Source of the DNA: an uncultured Butyricimonas sp.
GTDB taxonomy: Bacteria; Bacteroidota; Bacteroidia; Bacteroidales; Marinifilaceae
DNA: 64,000 nt
Assembly (NCBI GenBank): GCA_944321845.1
Contig: CALUMT010000001.1
Coordinates: 40,900-104,899, forward strand
Direction of reading: 5' to 3'
Part shown: positions 34,396-43,884 of the stretch, in pieces
Position numbering within the stretch: position 1 is the stretch's first letter
Layout: every line of letters begins with the position of its first letter
Notes under the pieces: generated by a model
Databases searched by the model: none
The model's input: the letters and a program-made list of their open reading frames with translations, nothing else
What the model was told of the DNA's origin: nothing
Position numbers and translations under genes: made by a program

Positions 34396-34434
34396 TATAT
34401 GATCAGGTAAGGATTCGCGTCGTGCGACCCGGCA

Positions 34435-35406
34435 TCATTTCAGCTTGGCGTCGATGAGACGGGTGAGGAAGTCGCGGACCGTCCAGCCGATGGCCCGTAC
34501 CATCTTGGGGATGAAGCTATTGGCCGTCATACCGGGGGCGGTATTCACCTCGAGCATGAATATCTCGTCGCCCCGGACGATGTAGTCCACCCGTACCACG
34601 CCCTCGCAGCGGAGGATGTCGTAGATGGCGGAAGTAAGCCGCTTCACACGGTCGGTAAGCTCGGCGGGGATGGGTGCCGGGATAATCTCGTCGGACATGG
34701 TGGGGTCGTACTTGGCCTCATAGTCGAAGAAGTCGTTCTTGGGTACCACCTTGGCGATGGGCAGGACGAGGTCCATGTCCGGGGTCTTGCACACGCCGCA
34801 GGTCAGCTCCATGCCGTCGATGAAAGCCTCGACGAGGACGTCAGTACCGTGGGCAAAGGCCTTCTCGATGGCGGCGGGCAGTTCATCGGCCGTCTTCACC
34901 TTGGAGACACCGAAGCTGGAACCGTCGGCATTGGGCTTGACGAAGCAGGGCAGCCCCACCTCGGCGATTATCTCCTCGGCCGACCAGGTGGTGCCGCGGA
35001 GGACGAGCACGGAAGGGGCAACCTTGACGCCGTAGGCGGCGAGGTAGGTGTTGCAGGTGTGCTTGTCGAAGGTGAGGGCGGTGCAGAGGGTGTCGCAACC
35101 GGCATAGGGGATGCCCATCATCTCCAGGTAGCCCTGGAGCATGCCGTTCTCCCCGGGATTGCCGTGGATGATGGGATAGGCAAAGTCGAAAACCACCTTC
35201 TCGCCGTCTCGGGTGAAGGAAAAGTCCTGGCGGTCGACGGGATAGGTCTTGTCGCCGATGACCACGTGCCAGTCGCGGCCGCGGAGGTGCATCAGGTATT
35301 TATTGTAACGTTTTTCATCAATCTCACTGTAAACGAAATTCCCGGACTGGAGGGAAACATCGTGCTCGGAGGAATTGCCCCCGGCGATAACCACTATGTT
35401 TTTCAT
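34435..35406 (-). CDS. ddl: D-alanine--D-alanine ligase
   Basis: A 323-residue ATP-grasp ligase that joins two D-alanines for peptidoglycan. MKNIVVIAGGNSSEHDVSLQSG is the N-terminal family motif with the serine/glutamate pair that binds the first D-alanine. PIIHGNPGENGMLQGYLEMMGIPYAG is the next signature. PCFVKPNADGSSFGVSKV and MLEVNTAPGMTANSFIPKM hold the ATP-grasp lysine and the metal-binding glutamate and asparagine. The open frame continues 233 codons upstream across the divergent MATE gene, but that part is antisense shadow in a G+C-rich stretch. The ATG at 35406 is the true start. Confidence 0.95.
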   Translation of the reverse strand: MKNIVVIAGGNSSEHDVSLQSGNFVYSEIDEKRYNKYLMHLRGRDWHVVIGDKTYPVDRQDFSFTRDGEKVVFDFAYPIIHGNPGENGMLQGYLEMMGIPYAGCDTLCTALTFDKHTCNTYLAAYGVKVAPSVLVLRGTTWSAEEIIAEVGLPCFVKPNADGSSFGVSKVKTADELPAAIEKAFAHGTDVLVEAFIDGMELTCGVCKTPDMDLVLPIAKVVPKNDFFDYEAKYDPTMSDEIIPAPIPAELTDRVKRLTSAIYDILRCEGVVRVDYIVRGDEIFMLEVNTAPGMTANSFIPKMVRAIGWTVRDFLTRLIDAKLK

Positions 35407-35490
35407 GCGATTTTTGGTTTTAGAACATGGACAAATGTATAGATAATTGAGGAAAGGTATGTACTTTCGCGGAGAAAAAATAGAGAACGG
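35407..35490. promoter_or_regulatory. Divergent promoter region, ddl and MATE
   Basis: Only 84 bp separate the two start codons. On the minus strand 35432-35439 reads TACATTTG (an exact -7 box, for ddl). On the plus strand 35462-35469 reads TACTTTCG (one mismatch, for the MATE gene). Good -33 boxes were not seen for either. Confidence 0.5.
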
Positions 35491-36906
35491 ATGGAAACAA
35501 ATGATTTGACGCGGGGCGACATTGGCCGCGGGATACGGAGAGTGGCCGTTCCCCTCATCACGGCCTCGTTCGTGCAGATGGCGTACAGCATGACGGACAT
35601 GGTGTGGCTGGGAAGGCTGGGGAGCGAGAGCGTGGCGGCGGTGGGCGTGGCCGGATTCTTCACGTGGATATGCAACGCGCTCTCGTTCACGAGCAAGGTG
35701 GGAGCCGAGGTGACTATATCGCAATCGCTGGGAGCGGGCTCGCCCCGGCGGGCACGGGTGTACGCGAATCAGGCGACACTGCTGTCGTCGCTGATGGCGC
35801 TGGGGTATGCCGCGCTGGTGTTCACGGCAGCACCGCTGCTGGTGGGACTGTTCCACCTGGAGGCGGAAATCTCGGCCATGGCGGTGGAATACCTGCGGAT
35901 AGTGACCCCGGGATTGTTCTTCACCTTTAATAATAACACGTACAGCGGGCTGTACAACGGGCAGGGCGACAGCCGGACGCCGCTGAAAATCATCGCGACG
36001 GGGCTGGTGTGCAACATCGTGCTGGACCCGCTGCTGATATACGGCTGGGGACCAATCCCGGCAATGGGAACGGCGGGAGCGGCCGTGGCAACGGCGTTCT
36101 CGCAACTGGTGGTGTTCGGGATATTCGCGTGGAAACTGTACGCGCGGCAGTCACCGCTGGGACGGTTGCGGGTCATCACCCGGCCGCGGCGGGCGTTCGC
36201 CGGGCGGGTGGCCGTGCTGGGACTGCCGGTGAGCCTGCAGAGCGGACTGTTCGCCCTGTTCTCCATCACGCTGGCGACGGTGGCAGCCCGTTGGGGCCAC
36301 ATCGGGGTGGCGGTACAGAGCGTGGGGGCACAGATCGAGGCCATCACGTGGATGACGGCAGCCGGGTTCTCGACGGCGCTGGCAACCTTCACGGGGCAGA
36401 ACTACGGGGCGAGGAACTTCGCCCGCATCCAGGCGGGTTACCGTTACACGCTGCGTTTCGCCGGAGGTATAGCCCTGGCGGCGACGATCGCCTTCCTGGC
36501 CTTCAGCCGGGAGATATTCGGGGTATTCATCGACAGCGCGGAGACGGTGGAGGCCGGGAGCGCGTACCTGAAGATACTGGCCATATCCCAAGTATTCTGC
36601 GTCGTGGAGACGGTGACGGCGGGGGCCTTCAACGGCTGCGGACGGACAACGCCCCCGGCGGTGACGGGCATCGTGCTGACGGCGGCCCGAATCCCGTTTG
36701 CCTACTGGCTGGTGACCTTCCCGAGCCTGGGACTGAACGGCATCTGGTGGAGCATCACGCTGTCGAGCGTGCTGAAGGGAGTGGTGCTGGCGGGATGGTA
36801 CGCCGTGTTCCGCCGTCGCCTGCAGGAATACCGTGCCGCATCGCCGGGTTGGGCTCGCTGGGCCCGGGCCGTGGCCAGCCGCCTGTGGCAACAATTCAAC
36901 CAATAA
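35491..36906 (+). CDS. MATE family efflux transporter
   Basis: The 471-residue product has twelve predicted membrane spans in two six-helix halves. The N-terminal half begins IRRVAVPLITASFVQMAYSMTDMVWLGRLGSESVAAVGVAGF, the classic MATE start with a conserved aspartate in the first helices. The second half starts near VAVLGLPVSLQSGLFALFSITLATVAARWG. These pumps exchange Na+ or H+ for cationic drugs or metabolites. The gene is strikingly G+C-rich: the line 36181-36240 has 49 G or C of 60 by my count, far above the operon at 16-23 kb. Confidence 0.93.
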   Translation: METNDLTRGDIGRGIRRVAVPLITASFVQMAYSMTDMVWLGRLGSESVAAVGVAGFFTWICNALSFTSKVGAEVTISQSLGAGSPRRARVYANQATLLSSLMALGYAALVFTAAPLLVGLFHLEAEISAMAVEYLRIVTPGLFFTFNNNTYSGLYNGQGDSRTPLKIIATGLVCNIVLDPLLIYGWGPIPAMGTAGAAVATAFSQLVVFGIFAWKLYARQSPLGRLRVITRPRRAFAGRVAVLGLPVSLQSGLFALFSITLATVAARWGHIGVAVQSVGAQIEAITWMTAAGFSTALATFTGQNYGARNFARIQAGYRYTLRFAGGIALAATIAFLAFSREIFGVFIDSAETVEAGSAYLKILAISQVFCVVETVTAGAFNGCGRTTPPAVTGIVLTAARIPFAYWLVTFPSLGLNGIWWSITLSSVLKGVVLAGWYAVFRRRLQEYRAASPGWARWARAVASRLWQQFNQ

Positions 36907-36937
36907 AGAAATCTTTCTGCAATTTTCCCACCGAAAG

Positions 36938-36969
36938 ATTGGCGAAGTGAAAAATAAGACGTACATTTG
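36938..36969 (+). promoter_or_regulatory. Promoter of mdh
   Basis: ATTG at 36938-36941 (one mismatch from TTTG), 20 bp, then TACATTTG at 36962-36969 (exact). The -33 box overlaps the right arm of an 8-bp inverted repeat (AATCTTTC at 36910-36917, GAAAGATT at 36933-36940). The latter may be the terminator stem of the MATE gene or an operator. Confidence 0.6.
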
Positions 36970-37033
36970 ACAACGTGAAACGATTACACGTTAACCGTAA
37001 TATAAACACGTATAACAATAAAAGATTACAGAA

Positions 37034-37969
37034 ATGAAAGTAACAGTTGTAGGAGCAGGAAACGTAGGTGCAACATGCGCCAACTGCATCGCTGAAAAAG
37101 ACATCGTGAACGAGGTGGTCCTCCTGGACATCAAGGAAGGTGTGGCAGAAGGTAAGTCATTGGATATGTGGCAGACCGCCCCGATTAACTTATATGACAC
37201 CCGCATCAAGGGCGTGACCAACGACTACGAGGCCACGAACAACTCCGAGGTAGTGGTGATCACTTCCGGTCTTCCCCGCAAACCGGGCATGAGCCGTGAC
37301 GATCTTATCGCCACGAACGCCGGCATCGTGAAGTCCGTTACGGAAAACATCATCAAACACTCCCCGAACGCCAAGATCATCATCGTTTCCAACCCGTTGG
37401 ACGTAATGTGCTACTGCGCTTACCTGACGGCAAAGGTGGATTCCAGCCGCGTGTTCGGTATGGCCGGTATCCTGGATACGGCCCGTTACCGTGCATTCCT
37501 GGCCGAGGCCTTGAACGTATCCCCGAAGGATATCCAAGCCCTGTTAATGGGTGGTCACGGTGATACCATGGTTCCGCTTCCCCGTTACACGACCGTTGGC
37601 GGTATCCCTGTTACGGAATTGATCGACAAGGATACGTTGAACGCCATCATCGAGCGCACGAAAGTGGGCGGTGGCGAGTTGGTTAAACTGATGGGTACTT
37701 CCGCCTGGTATGCCCCGGGTGCCGCTGCAGCCCAAATGGTTGAAGCCATCGTATGCAACCACAGACGGGTATTCCCGGTATGCGCCCTGTTGAACGGCGA
37801 ATACGGCATGAAGAACATCTACCTGGGAGTTCCGGTAGTGTTGGGTAAGAACGGTATCGAGAAGATCATCGAGGTATCGTTGAACGACGAGGAGAAAGCC
37901 TTGTTGGAAAATTCAGCCAAAGCCGTAAGAAGCGTGATGGACGTGCTGGACAACATGAAACTGTTTTAA
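37034..37969 (+). CDS. mdh: Malate dehydrogenase
   Basis: A 311-residue LDH-like (MDH type 3) malate dehydrogenase converting malate and oxaloacetate with NAD(H). In these bacteria it serves the reductive succinate/propionate branch. VTVVGAGNVGATCAN is the nucleotide-binding loop and LLDIKEGVAEGKSLD has the acidic residue selecting NAD. VVVITSGLPRKPGMSRDDLI includes the substrate-binding arginine in the mobile loop (RKPGMSR, the malate-specific form). GGHGDTMVPLPRYTTV carries the catalytic histidine. It is a single-gene unit with its own promoter and terminator. Confidence 0.96.
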   Translation: MKVTVVGAGNVGATCANCIAEKDIVNEVVLLDIKEGVAEGKSLDMWQTAPINLYDTRIKGVTNDYEATNNSEVVVITSGLPRKPGMSRDDLIATNAGIVKSVTENIIKHSPNAKIIIVSNPLDVMCYCAYLTAKVDSSRVFGMAGILDTARYRAFLAEALNVSPKDIQALLMGGHGDTMVPLPRYTTVGGIPVTELIDKDTLNAIIERTKVGGGELVKLMGTSAWYAPGAAAAQMVEAIVCNHRRVFPVCALLNGEYGMKNIYLGVPVVLGKNGIEKIIEVSLNDEEKALLENSAKAVRSVMDVLDNMKLF

Positions 37970-37991
37970 TCTCAAATAGGACTTTTAGAAG

Positions 37992-38019
37992 AAGCCGCCG
38001 CGGGAATCCGCGGCGGCTT
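37992..38019. terminator. Bidirectional terminator, mdh and SusD locus
   Basis: A perfect 12-bp G+C-rich stem (AAGCCGCCGCGG, loop GAAT, CCGCGGCGGCTT) followed by TTCTT on the plus strand and by TTCTAAAA on the minus strand. It lies between the convergent mdh and SusD genes. Confidence 0.85.
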
Positions 38020-38044
38020 TCTTGTATGAAGAGGAAGGGGGGTA

Positions 38045-39820
38045 TCAATACCACCCCTCGTTTTGTTCCAGTTTGGCATCCAGGTTGGCGTCGATGGCCT
38101 TCTGGGGTATGGGGAAGAGATGCCAGTCAATGGTACCCGTGAAAACAGGGTAATCGGCCGTGTAGTAGGCATGTCCCAGCAACTGGGTTTCCATGACTTC
38201 CTTTTCCATGCGCAGGAGGGTACACCAGCGGCGTTCCTCGAGGAAGAGCTCGCGGGCCCGCTCGTCGAGAATGTAATAGATGGTCACGTCACCGGGAGCC
38301 ACCTCTCGCTCGCATTTGGCCCGGCGGCGAAGCTGGTTGATGTCGTCAGCGGCCAGGTCCTTGTTGCCCAGCCGAAGGTAAGCCTCGGCACGGAGAAGGT
38401 AGGTCTCGGCCAGACGGGCGGCGTAGTCGTCACGGAACATATTGGAGCGGTTGCCACCGTATTGCAGGTCCTCGAATCCCCAGTCGTCCACGGGGCAGAA
38501 CTTCGTCCACACGGGATAGAAGCGGTCCATGTTGTCGGTCTGCAGCATATCAACGGAAACCGTCTTGCCGTAGAGGGAATGTTTGCTGTCGATGCACACC
38601 CACTCGCGGCGGATGTTGGCCGGAGAGTTGCGGATGTCACCGGGATCATCCTTCCAGATATCCTCGCAAAGGTAGACCGTGGGAGCGTTCTGGGAGGTAC
38701 CGCGTCCCCCGATGTAGGCGCAGAAATTACCGCCGGGGTAAAGCGTCTCGTCGATATTGGTATTCCAGGGACCGCTACCGGCATTCTCCTCGGCATATTC
38801 CGGTTTCCATTTCATTTCCCGCAAGACGGGAGAGAACATACCGGTGTAGGAAACGACCTGGTTGCCACCATAGGTGTGCCATACCTCTACATCATTCTGC
38901 AGTACCCAAAGCGATTCGGTATTTCCCTCCTCCCGGTCGAGATTGCCCCGCTGGAAAAGGTCGAAGAAAACATCGCCATCGGCATAATAAGCCGGAACTC
39001 CGTTCATCTCCTCGCCACCGTTGGGATTGGCCCGGGAACCGAAACGCTCGGTCATCAGGGAATGGAGACGGGTAACCTCGGTAGCCGCGTTGACAGCCAG
39101 CTGGAGCGTGTCACGGTTGTTGCCCAACTCGGTGGCCAGGGCAAGATAGGCTTCGGCCAGGAAATGGTAGGCTACCCCCTTGCCCACGTAACCGGCTCCC
39201 TTGGGATAATCAGGCAGGGTATCGGCAGCCGCCTTCAACTCGGAGATGGCGAAGCGGTAGGTCTCCGCCCGGGAAGAGCGGACGAAATCGTAGCGGGGAG
39301 CCTCGTAGAACTTCGTCACGAGGGGCACACCCCCGAACAGTTCACCGAGCACCATGTAGGCGTATCCCCGGAAGAAGTGGGCCTGTGCCCGGAAATAATC
39401 ACGGGTGGCGGGGTCTTCCCAGGTAAGGGTCTTCACGTCGGTTCCCTCAAGCGTCTGGTTGGCATAGCTGACGAGCTGGTAGAATGCCTCGTAAATCTGG
39501 TTCGGCTCGCTCTTGTCGGAGGACCAGGTGGAGAAATTCGAGAGCCCGTTACCGCTGGAGCGCCACATGGGCGTATCGTAAAGGTCGGTACCCTGGCCAC
39601 GGAGAATATAATTATTCTGCAGCCAGTAGCGGGCATGTACATACATATTCGTCACGCAGGCCTCCACCTGGGAGACGGTCTGGAAGGCATCCTCGGCCGT
39701 GTAGAAGGTGTCGGGGTGTTCCTCCAAAAATACATCATCGTTGCATCCTGCCAGGCCCAGGGAAAGGAGGGCGGCGGCAGTCATCGCGTATCTTCTCAAA
39801 GTCAGGTTATATCGTTTCAT
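38045..39820 (-). CDS. SusD/RagB-like nutrient-binding lipoprotein (second locus)
   Basis: A 591-residue lipoprotein: AAALLSLGLAGC is the lipobox, and NDDVFLEEHPDTFYTAEDAFQTVSQVEACVTNMY follows as the normal SusD N-terminal helix region. The TPR-like core includes DYFRAQAHFFRGYAYMVLGELFGGVPLV. The C terminus LFPIPQKAIDANLDAKLEQNEGW is the typical SusD ending. It lies 10 bp after the SusC gene at 39831 and ends the operon. The substrate is unknown; no hydrolase is linked within the pair. Confidence 0.94.
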   Translation of the reverse strand: MKRYNLTLRRYAMTAAALLSLGLAGCNDDVFLEEHPDTFYTAEDAFQTVSQVEACVTNMYVHARYWLQNNYILRGQGTDLYDTPMWRSSGNGLSNFSTWSSDKSEPNQIYEAFYQLVSYANQTLEGTDVKTLTWEDPATRDYFRAQAHFFRGYAYMVLGELFGGVPLVTKFYEAPRYDFVRSSRAETYRFAISELKAAADTLPDYPKGAGYVGKGVAYHFLAEAYLALATELGNNRDTLQLAVNAATEVTRLHSLMTERFGSRANPNGGEEMNGVPAYYADGDVFFDLFQRGNLDREEGNTESLWVLQNDVEVWHTYGGNQVVSYTGMFSPVLREMKWKPEYAEENAGSGPWNTNIDETLYPGGNFCAYIGGRGTSQNAPTVYLCEDIWKDDPGDIRNSPANIRREWVCIDSKHSLYGKTVSVDMLQTDNMDRFYPVWTKFCPVDDWGFEDLQYGGNRSNMFRDDYAARLAETYLLRAEAYLRLGNKDLAADDINQLRRRAKCEREVAPGDVTIYYILDERARELFLEERRWCTLLRMEKEVMETQLLGHAYYTADYPVFTGTIDWHLFPIPQKAIDANLDAKLEQNEGWY

Positions 39821-39830
39821 AGGCTATATC

Positions 39831-42800
39831 TTAAAAAGTCAGGTTCAATCCAAAAGAATACATGGCGGAAAGCGGGTAACCGTAGCTGCCACCGTCGAAA
39901 GTCTGCTTGATCTCGGGATCGCCGCCTTCCCAGTTGGTGATGGTGAAGACATTCTTGGCGGCGAAGAACACCTTCAGGCTATTGATTTCCAGCTTAGACA
40001 ACCATTTCTGGCGGAAGGTGTAGGAAAGGCTCAAGTCCTGCAGGCGCACGAAACCGTAGCTCTGCAAGGGAGTGTAGCGGCTGTCCGCATAGCCGACACG
40101 GGGATACTTGTTGCTCTTGTTCTCGGGTGTCCACCAGGGATGATCGAGCATATTGTCCCAGATGATACCGGTAGCGCTGCGGTAGGCATAGGTATTCTTG
40201 TACATCCCATAGCCGTTCCCGCCGAAGACTCCCGTGAAAAGGAAGTAAAGTTCCAGGTTCTTATAGGAAAGCGTGTTGGACATATTCAGGCGGAAATTCT
40301 CCTTATTGTATCCCAAAATGGTACGGTCGTCAGCCGTGATCTTACCGTCGGCACTGCCGTCGAGGTTGGCGAACATCACATCGCCCGGGACAGCGTTATT
40401 GGCCTGCATGTATTCCGTGTCGCCCTCCTGCACGATGCCGATTTCCTTATAACCGTAGATGGCACCCAGCGACTTGCCGATGAAGAGGCTGTTGGAAATG
40501 TCGTCCTTGCCGTCGCCGTACAGTTCCTTCAGCTTATTCCGGTTCAGGTAGAAATTCAGGTCGGTGGACCAGCGGAACTTCCGGGTGCGGATGTTCTGGG
40601 TGGTCAGGTTGGCCTCGATACCCCAGTTGGCGATTTTACCCATGGTGGCTTTCATGGTCGTCAAGCCGTTGTTCATGACGGGAATCTGGCGGTCGAATAT
40701 TTGATCGGTGGTTTCGGATATATAACCGTCCACTTCCAGATAAATACGGTTACCCAGCACCCCGAGGTCAAAACCGAAATTGTAGGCCTCCGTGGTCTCC
40801 CAGCCGAGGTCGGCATTACCGAGTTTATCGTAACGCTGCCCCCAGCTCACGGTGGAGGAATTATTGAAGGGGTAGCTGATTCCTCCCTGCTGACCAAGAA
40901 TGATGCTCGAAAGGGTGGCATAGGGAGTAAGCGACTGGTTACCGTTCTTACCCCAGGAAGCCTTCAGCTTCAAGTGATCCACGAAGCCCAGGCGCTGCAT
41001 GAACGGCTCGTTGGAGATCGTCCAGGCCACACCCACGGCGGGGAATACCCCCCACTTGGAGTTGGTACCGAATACCGACGAACCGTCACGACGAACGGAA
41101 ACGTCCAGGTGATAGGTTCCATCGAAGTTATAATTCAAACGACCGAGATAACCGACATTGTTGTGTTTCGTGCGGTCGATATCGGTAATCTTCTGCGTCT
41201 TGGCGAAAGTCAATCCGTTAGCCCCAAGAATGGTGTTTCCCTGATCGGTGAAATCGCTACCGGTCATCTTGCGGTAGTCATACTTCTTGGAATCCCGGGT
41301 ATACACGTAAGTAAGGTCCACGTAGTGACGACCGAACTGCCGCTTGAAGTTAATGATATTATCCATCACCCAGTAGGTATTCTTGGTACGGGCACTATAC
41401 CCGTTGGCCTTGCTCAAATAAGTGGTCAAGGATGATTCGGCGTAACGGTCTTCCGTATTCCCCTCTCCCACGAAATAGCCCTCGTGCTCGAAATAATCCC
41501 GCTCCACGTTCTCCTGGGAATGGGAAAGATTCAGCCGATAGGTCAGACCCGACAACCAGGGGCAGGTCACCAGCACGTGTCCCTTCAAGAGAAGCGTCCC
41601 GTAGGTGTCGTGGTCGTCCACGGTACCGCTCTGGCTGCTCCACAGGGGATTGACCGTACTTAATTCCCGGGGATATTTCTCGATCTCGCCGTTCGGGCGG
41701 GTAGTCCGGGCATAGGGGCTGAGACTCACGGCTCCCAGAATATTGTAGTTGGTGGCACCGGAATAATCATTAAAGGTATAGTTTACCTGTCCGCCGACCT
41801 GCAACCAGGACGTAAGGTCGCTCTGCAGACGCAAGGAAACGGCCTCACGGCTGTAATCGTCCCCGATGATAATCCCCTCCTGGTTCAGGTGGGAAGCCGA
41901 GAAGTAATAGTTCAGTTTTTCCGTGGCCCCGGAGAAAGTCATGGCATAACTCTGCATCAGGCCGAGTCGGGTCACGTAATCCAGCCAGTCGGTGGTCTTT
42001 CCCGCCTTGTAATTTTCCAACTCGAAACTGGTCATCCAGATGGTGGGATCGGCATCCTCGTCAAATCCCTGTATGGCATTCACCTTGCGGATGTAATCCT
42101 CCGGGCTGAGAACGTCCGGACGGTTGGCAATCTCGGACAAGGTCCAGGAAAGGTTGAAATTCAGTACCGGTTTTCCCAGGCGTCCCTGCTTGGTGGTAAT
42201 CATGATAACCCCGTTGGCCGCCTGTGAACCATAAGCCGCCAGCGATGTGGCATCCTTAAGCACGCTCATGCTCTCGATATTGTTGGGGTCAATATCCCGA
42301 AGACTTCCCATGAAGATCACCCCATCCATCACGATAAGCGGATCGGATGCCCCGGAACTGATGGAACGCTGTCCCCGCACCTGCAGGGAAGGCTCCTGCC
42401 CTGCCCCTTGCTGCTGGGAAACGGTCAACCCCGTGACGGTTCCCCGCAAGGCATCCATCGGGTTGGAATTAGGCAAAAGAGCCAGCGGGGATTCCGTCAT
42501 GTTGACCGTACTCACCGAACCGGTGAAGTTTTCCCGCTTCACGGCCCCGTAACCAATCACGACCACCTCATCCAACCGCTCGTTCTCCTCCAGAAGCACC
42601 ACGTTCAACGGGTCCTGGGTCTTCACGACGATATCCTGAGTCTTGTAGCCCAAATAAGAAAAACGGAGGACGGCATTCTGCTTTACCGTGAGCTTGAATT
42701 GGCCCAGTGTGTCCGTCACCGTACCGTTACCCGTGCCCCGTTCCAGAATTGCCGCCCCCACGATGGGCTCATCATTCTTATCCTTTACTGTTCCCTTGAT

Positions 42801-42941
42801 TTCCCAAGTATCCTTCTTCTCCTTCCCCGAATCGTCCGGGGTAGTGGCAAAGGCATTCCCCGCCACGCTCAGCATCAATAAAAGAACCAACGCTCTCGCA
42901 TATTGGCTCTTTCGCGGTAAAAAACTTAAAACATTCTTCAT
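39831..42941 (-). CDS. SusC/RagA TonB-dependent transporter (second locus, no STN)
   Basis: A 1036-residue outer membrane transporter. A signal peptide (ALVLLLMLSVAGNAFA) is followed directly by a carboxypeptidase-like repeat (WEIKGTVKDKNDEPIVGAAIL), then the TonB box region LDEVVVIGYGAVKREN, the plug (DPNNIESMSVLKDATSLAAYGSQAANGVIMITTKQG) and a barrel ending YSFGLNLTF with the terminal phenylalanine. It lacks the STN domain present in the SusC at 20 kb, so it is not expected to signal through a FecR/sigma pair. The 5' region (42942-43170) shows short inverted sequences but no clear promoter. Confidence 0.95.
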   Translation of the reverse strand: MKNVLSFLPRKSQYARALVLLLMLSVAGNAFATTPDDSGKEKKDTWEIKGTVKDKNDEPIVGAAILERGTGNGTVTDTLGQFKLTVKQNAVLRFSYLGYKTQDIVVKTQDPLNVVLLEENERLDEVVVIGYGAVKRENFTGSVSTVNMTESPLALLPNSNPMDALRGTVTGLTVSQQQGAGQEPSLQVRGQRSISSGASDPLIVMDGVIFMGSLRDIDPNNIESMSVLKDATSLAAYGSQAANGVIMITTKQGRLGKPVLNFNLSWTLSEIANRPDVLSPEDYIRKVNAIQGFDEDADPTIWMTSFELENYKAGKTTDWLDYVTRLGLMQSYAMTFSGATEKLNYYFSASHLNQEGIIIGDDYSREAVSLRLQSDLTSWLQVGGQVNYTFNDYSGATNYNILGAVSLSPYARTTRPNGEIEKYPRELSTVNPLWSSQSGTVDDHDTYGTLLLKGHVLVTCPWLSGLTYRLNLSHSQENVERDYFEHEGYFVGEGNTEDRYAESSLTTYLSKANGYSARTKNTYWVMDNIINFKRQFGRHYVDLTYVYTRDSKKYDYRKMTGSDFTDQGNTILGANGLTFAKTQKITDIDRTKHNNVGYLGRLNYNFDGTYHLDVSVRRDGSSVFGTNSKWGVFPAVGVAWTISNEPFMQRLGFVDHLKLKASWGKNGNQSLTPYATLSSIILGQQGGISYPFNNSSTVSWGQRYDKLGNADLGWETTEAYNFGFDLGVLGNRIYLEVDGYISETTDQIFDRQIPVMNNGLTTMKATMGKIANWGIEANLTTQNIRTRKFRWSTDLNFYLNRNKLKELYGDGKDDISNSLFIGKSLGAIYGYKEIGIVQEGDTEYMQANNAVPGDVMFANLDGSADGKITADDRTILGYNKENFRLNMSNTLSYKNLELYFLFTGVFGGNGYGMYKNTYAYRSATGIIWDNMLDHPWWTPENKSNKYPRVGYADSRYTPLQSYGFVRLQDLSLSYTFRQKWLSKLEINSLKVFFAAKNVFTITNWEGGDPEIKQTFDGGSYGYPLSAMYSFGLNLTF

Positions 42942-43170
42942 TATCTCCTAAATTTATATGTTTTCTATGCCATATTCAAAATCCTCCCGCACAAGACAAA
43001 AAACGAGCCGGGAATCAACTGATTTTCTCTTGAGTTGAGTCCTTGTCAATTACAAGAAAAAAACGTATCGCCTTTCCATCCATTTCCGCGGAAATATTCC
43101 ACACCTTCCCCAATACAGATTTCCACAAACACTAAAAAACACTATTCCTTCAAAATATTCCTTTCTTCCT

Positions 43171-43201
43171 CTTGTTATATCATGAAAAGCAATTAACTTT
43201 G
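43171..43201 (+). promoter_or_regulatory. Promoter of the membrane protein-regulator-creD group
   Basis: CTTG at 43171-43174 (one mismatch) and TAACTTTG at 43194-43201 (exact -7) with 19 bp between. The start codon of the first gene is 21 bp further on. Confidence 0.6.
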
Positions 43202-43222
43202 CAATACAAAGTACTACGAGAT

Positions 43223-43876
43223 ATGAAACAGGAAGAAGCCTTAAACACACTGAACGACATTCGGAACTTGATGGAGAAATCCACGAAATTCCTATCACTA
43301 AGCGGACTTTCATCCATTGTGGTCGGCCTATACGCCTGCGCCGGAACCCTCATGGCCTATCACCTGCTGGGGACCGAGTCATTGAACTATCCCACGGAAG
43401 ATCAACCGTTCCTGGATATAAATACCCCCGACAAACTCATTTCCATCAGCCTGTTGGCCTTAGGTGTACTCGCCGCCAGTCTCCTGACCGTATTCCTGCT
43501 CAGTTACCGCAAATGCAGACGGGAAGGAAAGGCCCCGTTCCTCACTCCCGCCACGAAGCGCCTGCTGTGGAACTTTTTCCTGCCGCTTGCCACGGGAGGA
43601 ATCTTCTGTTTCTCGTTACTGCTGCACGGCTATTACGGGCTCACTTCCTCCATCATGTTGCTATTCTACGGACTTTCCCTGGTGAATGCATCAAAATACA
43701 CCTACTCCAATACCCGCTACCTGGGATTCGCGGAGATTGCCCTCGGGCTTATCGACAGTTTTGTCGTGAATTACGCCTTGCTGTTCTGGGTCTGCGGGTT
43801 TGGGATTTTCCATATTATATACGGTATTTTCTTCTACCTGAAAATAGAACAACATCCCACCAGAACCAGAAACTGA
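43223..43876 (+). CDS. Polytopic membrane protein of unknown function
   Basis: A 217-residue protein with a charged N-terminal tail (MKQEEALNTLNDIRNLMEKSTKF) and about six hydrophobic spans (LSSIVVGLYACAGTLMAYHLL, ISLLALGVLAASLLTVFLL, LLWNFFLPLATGGIFCFSLL, and others to the end). No catalytic motif is visible. The start with a preceding promoter at 43194 was chosen over an upstream in-frame codon at 43172, which would lie across the promoter. It is 8 bp before a small regulator gene and 370 bp before creD, so the three probably act together at the membrane. Confidence 0.7.
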   Translation: MKQEEALNTLNDIRNLMEKSTKFLSLSGLSSIVVGLYACAGTLMAYHLLGTESLNYPTEDQPFLDINTPDKLISISLLALGVLAASLLTVFLLSYRKCRREGKAPFLTPATKRLLWNFFLPLATGGIFCFSLLLHGYYGLTSSIMLLFYGLSLVNASKYTYSNTRYLGFAEIALGLIDSFVVNYALLFWVCGFGIFHIIYGIFFYLKIEQHPTRTRN

Positions 43877-43884
43877 CACGAAGC

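Noticed and set aside
35407-36105. A 233-codon upstream extension of ddl on the minus strand
   Set aside because: It lies wholly antisense to the MATE gene in very G+C-rich DNA, reads as low-complexity H/R/P-rich sequence, and precedes the family-typical ATG start of ddl.
36009-36966. Long plus- and minus-strand frames over the MATE gene
   Set aside because: They are G/R/P-rich shadows without hydrophobic spans; the MATE frame alone has regular membrane helices and a sensible start.
38063-41435. Two very long plus-strand open frames (about 615 and 575 codons) opposite the second SusD/SusC genes
   Set aside because: They have no domain pattern and no signal or start context, and the minus strand holds unmistakable SusD and SusC sequences. 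They are antisense shadows.
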